A DNA stretch of 64,000 bases. Source: CBDCUE01 sp965222515 (GTDB taxonomy: Bacteria > Pseudomonadota > Alphaproteobacteria > Rickettsiales > JABIRX01). The stretch is from contig CBDCUE010000009.1 of assembly GCA_965222515.1 (NCBI GenBank), positions 1 through 64,000 on the forward strand. Reading direction: 5' to 3'. The notes beneath the pieces were generated by a model. The model did not search any database, was not told where the DNA came from, and saw nothing but the letters and a program-made list of their open reading frames with translations. The position numbers and the translations under genes were made by a program. Below, piece after piece: positions 62,422 to 64,000 of the stretch (its first letter is position 1; each line of letters opens with the position of its first letter).

Positions 62422-62984
62422 TGTTTCACATGAAATATCAAAATGCAATCAAGATGTTTCACGTGAAACATTATAAAAAAAGTTAGAAATAAAAAGAAAG
62501 CCTGATGTTTCACGTGAAACATTTTAAAAAAGACAAGAACAAAAGGTCAGGTCCTTTTAACAACCTTCGTGAAACACAGTCAAGATGTTTCACGTGAAAC
62601 ATTTTAAAAAAGACAAGAACAAAAAAAAGAGCAGGTCTTTTTAACAATCTTCGTGAAATACAATCAAGATGTTTCACGTGAAACATTTTAAAAAAGACAA
62701 GAACAAAAGGTCAGGTCCTTTTAACAACCTTCGTGAAACATAATCAAGATGTTTCACGTGAAACATCATAAAAAAAGTTAGAAATAAAAAGAAAGCCTGA
62801 TGTTTCACGTGAAACATTTTAAAAAAGACAAGAACAAAAAAAAGAGCAGGTCTTTTTAACAATCTTCGTGAAACATAATCAAGATGTTTCACGTGAAACA
62901 TTTTAAAAAAGATAAGAACAAAAAAAAGGGCAGGTCTTTTTAATAATCTTCGTGAAACATAATCAAGATGTTTCACGTGAAACA
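62422..62984. promoter_or_regulatory. parS: parS array: eight perfect ParB sites plus half-sites
   Basis: The 16-bp palindrome TGTTTCACGTGAAACA, the bacterial parS consensus, occurs perfectly at 62455, 62506, 62586, 62670, 62750, 62801, 62885 and 62969, and a degenerate form at 62422. Start spacings are 51, 80, 84, 80, 51, 84 and 84 bases. A half-site TTCGTGAAACA (one copy TTCGTGAAATA) lies exactly 20 bases before five of the eight. Likely the chromosome-segregation centromere; parA/parB are not in the window. Confidence 0.9.
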
Positions 62985-63000
62985 TAGGCAAGGTTTTTTT

Positions 63001-63446
63001 TATTATTCAACTAGCTCTTTTAACTAGCACATTATTAACTAAAAATAGTGTAATTAACTAGATACCACTTTTGCAGGAATGACGATTTAGCTATTTTTGT
63101 AAGGCTTGCACAAGAATATATTATTCTTTTCTTTATGAATATAGCATCCTAACAAGTAGAACATATTGCAATACACAAGTATTCTTAGAGATTTACGAGG
63201 GGTAGGCTTTTTGTTGTAAGCCTAAAAAGCTTGTGATAAAAAAAAGGATTACCTAGTTTAGCTAAAAGTAAACTACTCCTAACTTTGTCATATTTTAGTT
63301 ATATGAAAAAATATTTTGTAGGATTGTTAGGGTATTAGGGTTTTTTTGTGGTTGTTTTTTGAGTGTAGTGCCTACCTATTCTTTTGTGTTGCATATAAAT
63401 ATTTTCGTGTTAGGATAGTCTTTTTAACCAAAAAAATATATTTAAA
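63001..63446. other. Intergenic before a transposase, no gene recognised
   Basis: Contains a stem TAGGCTT-TTTGTTG-TAAGCCTA near 63205-63230 followed by AAAAAGC, and no convincing frame. The left end of the IS1634-type element should lie here, but I cannot define its inverted repeat without the right end. Confidence 0.4.
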
Positions 63447-64000
63447 ATGTTTATAAGAACAAAGAAATCACCAAAAAGCCCTAGAAAATCTGTGCAGATA
63501 GTTGAAAACATAAGAATTGGGAATCAAGTTAAGCAAAAAATAGTTCATTATGTAGGAGTTGCATCAGATGATCACGAAGAAGAAAAACTAAGGAATCTTG
63601 CAAAAGAAATAATTATCAAAAAAACTAAAGAAAGAGAAGTTCTTTCAAAACAAGGATCTTTATTTGCTGAAGAAGATTTACCCCATTTGATCCAAAAAAA
63701 ACAAGGAAGAAAAAAACAAAAAAGCATAGAAGATATATTACCGACATCTAAAGTGTTATTAGATGATATAGAAGAAGAAAAAAGAATAAGTGATGGTATT
63801 TTTGAAGTAGGAGGAAAACTATTTGATGATATAGGTTTTGATCAATTGTTAAAAAATAGAAATGATAAAAAACTTTTGAAAGATTTAGTATTATCAAGAA
63901 TAATAAATCCTACAAGTAAGCTAAAAACTCATAATATACTGGGGGAAGAATTTAACAAGGAATATGATTTAAATAGAATATATAGAATAATGGATAAATT
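63447..64000 (+). CDS. IS1634-type transposase, N-terminal part, cut by the window end
   Basis: Open frame from ATG 63447 to the edge. Translation begins MFIRTKKSPKSPRKSVQIVE, then NIRIGNQVKQKIVHYVGVAS, the N-terminal block of IS1634 (IS4-like group) transposases; about 185 residues are visible. The DDE core is beyond the window. It lies right after the parS array. Confidence 0.88.
   Translation, partial: MFIRTKKSPKSPRKSVQIVENIRIGNQVKQKIVHYVGVASDDHEEEKLRNLAKEIIIKKTKEREVLSKQGSLFAEEDLPHLIQKKQGRKKQKSIEDILPTSKVLLDDIEEEKRISDGIFEVGGKLFDDIGFDQLLKNRNDKKLLKDLVLSRIINPTSKLKTHNILGEEFNKEYDLNRIYRIMDK

Noticed and set aside
62550..62560. Signal recognition particle RNA-like GGTCAGGTCC string in the parS spacers
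   Set aside because: Only a short chance match that recurs with each spacer; no surrounding SRP RNA structure.
62422..62984. CRISPR array
   Set aside because: Repeats are regularly spaced, but the unit is a palindromic parS site and the spacers are themselves repeated rather than unique; no cas genes are nearby.
62674..62991. 105-aa minus-strand frame with repeated MFHVKH
   Set aside because: It is a translation of the parS palindromes and their spacers; the repeats are DNA-level, and the frame has no other support. The same holds for the frame at 62310-62522.

Overview
The window is AT-rich chromosomal DNA from an alphaproteobacterium, most likely a host-associated member near Rickettsiales or Holosporales. 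Signs of this are a circularly permuted two-piece tmRNA gene, hemE beside an origin-like intergenic region, the RlmH/FolC/IspE/Tgt and PpsR/AroE neighbourhoods, a short ProS without the editing insert, a retropepsin-like protease of the rickettsial APRc type, and a gene for a eukaryote-type deubiquitinase-like protein. It is less reduced than Rickettsia: it keeps leuA, metZ, a chorismate mutase, aroE, glpX and MEP/isoprenoid genes. The species cannot be named from the sequence alone. I saw no tRNA or rRNA genes.

Layout. 1-6.3 kb is accessory: a frameshifted IS3-type relic, a three-gene type IIS restriction-modification system (two D12 adenine methylases and an AlwI-like nuclease), then an IS5-family element inserted next to a truncated inverted copy of itself. 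6.3-9.5 kb is the str cluster (rpsL-rpsG-fusA, no tuf after it). 9.7-18.5 kb holds a glycosyltransferase, a TAXI-type TRAP transporter, chorismate mutase, rpmG, metZ and leuA. 18.7-20.3 kb holds an ORFan with a double hydrophobic hairpin, then broken DUF924 and RelBE-like genes. 20.5-24.7 kb carries aroE, ppsR, glpX, a GDPD-like gene and tmRNA. 25-37 kb is housekeeping (rlmH, folC, ispE, tgt; aspS, coaD, typA, gmk, nuoE; dgt; a frameshifted AAA ATPase). 37.8-43.5 kb has dTDP-sugar genes, manC, prfA and yciB. 43.5-44.06 kb is the candidate oriC, followed by hemE. 45-54 kb has tatA, a protease, a BON lipoprotein, tadA, a secreted dioxygenase-fold protein, era, thiS, a uracil-DNA glycosylase, ispA, a serine-rich ORFan, rsmE and secB. 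54.3-56.0 kb encodes the permuted USP-like protein. 56-62.3 kb has tsaE, sucCD, an NRAMP relative, nth and proS. 62.4-63.0 kb is a dense parS array, then an IS1634-type transposase runs off the end.

Four signals stand out. (1) The 565-residue protein at 54309-56006 carries every hallmark of a ubiquitin-specific protease, but the Cys box lies C-terminal to the QQDAxEFL and His boxes, followed by six 32-residue repeats and a membrane hairpin: a circularly permuted deubiquitinase candidate. (2) Eight perfect 16-bp parS palindromes with fixed-offset half-sites occupy about 530 bp, 18 kb from the candidate oriC. (3) A leader of about 55 bp recurs immediately upstream of many start codons (fusA, rmlB, yciB, hemE, rlmH, era, sucC, proS twice) and lacks a Shine-Dalgarno; it may be a promoter giving near-leaderless mRNAs. 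(4) Three ORFan or effector-like genes instead carry near-consensus sigma-70 promoters.
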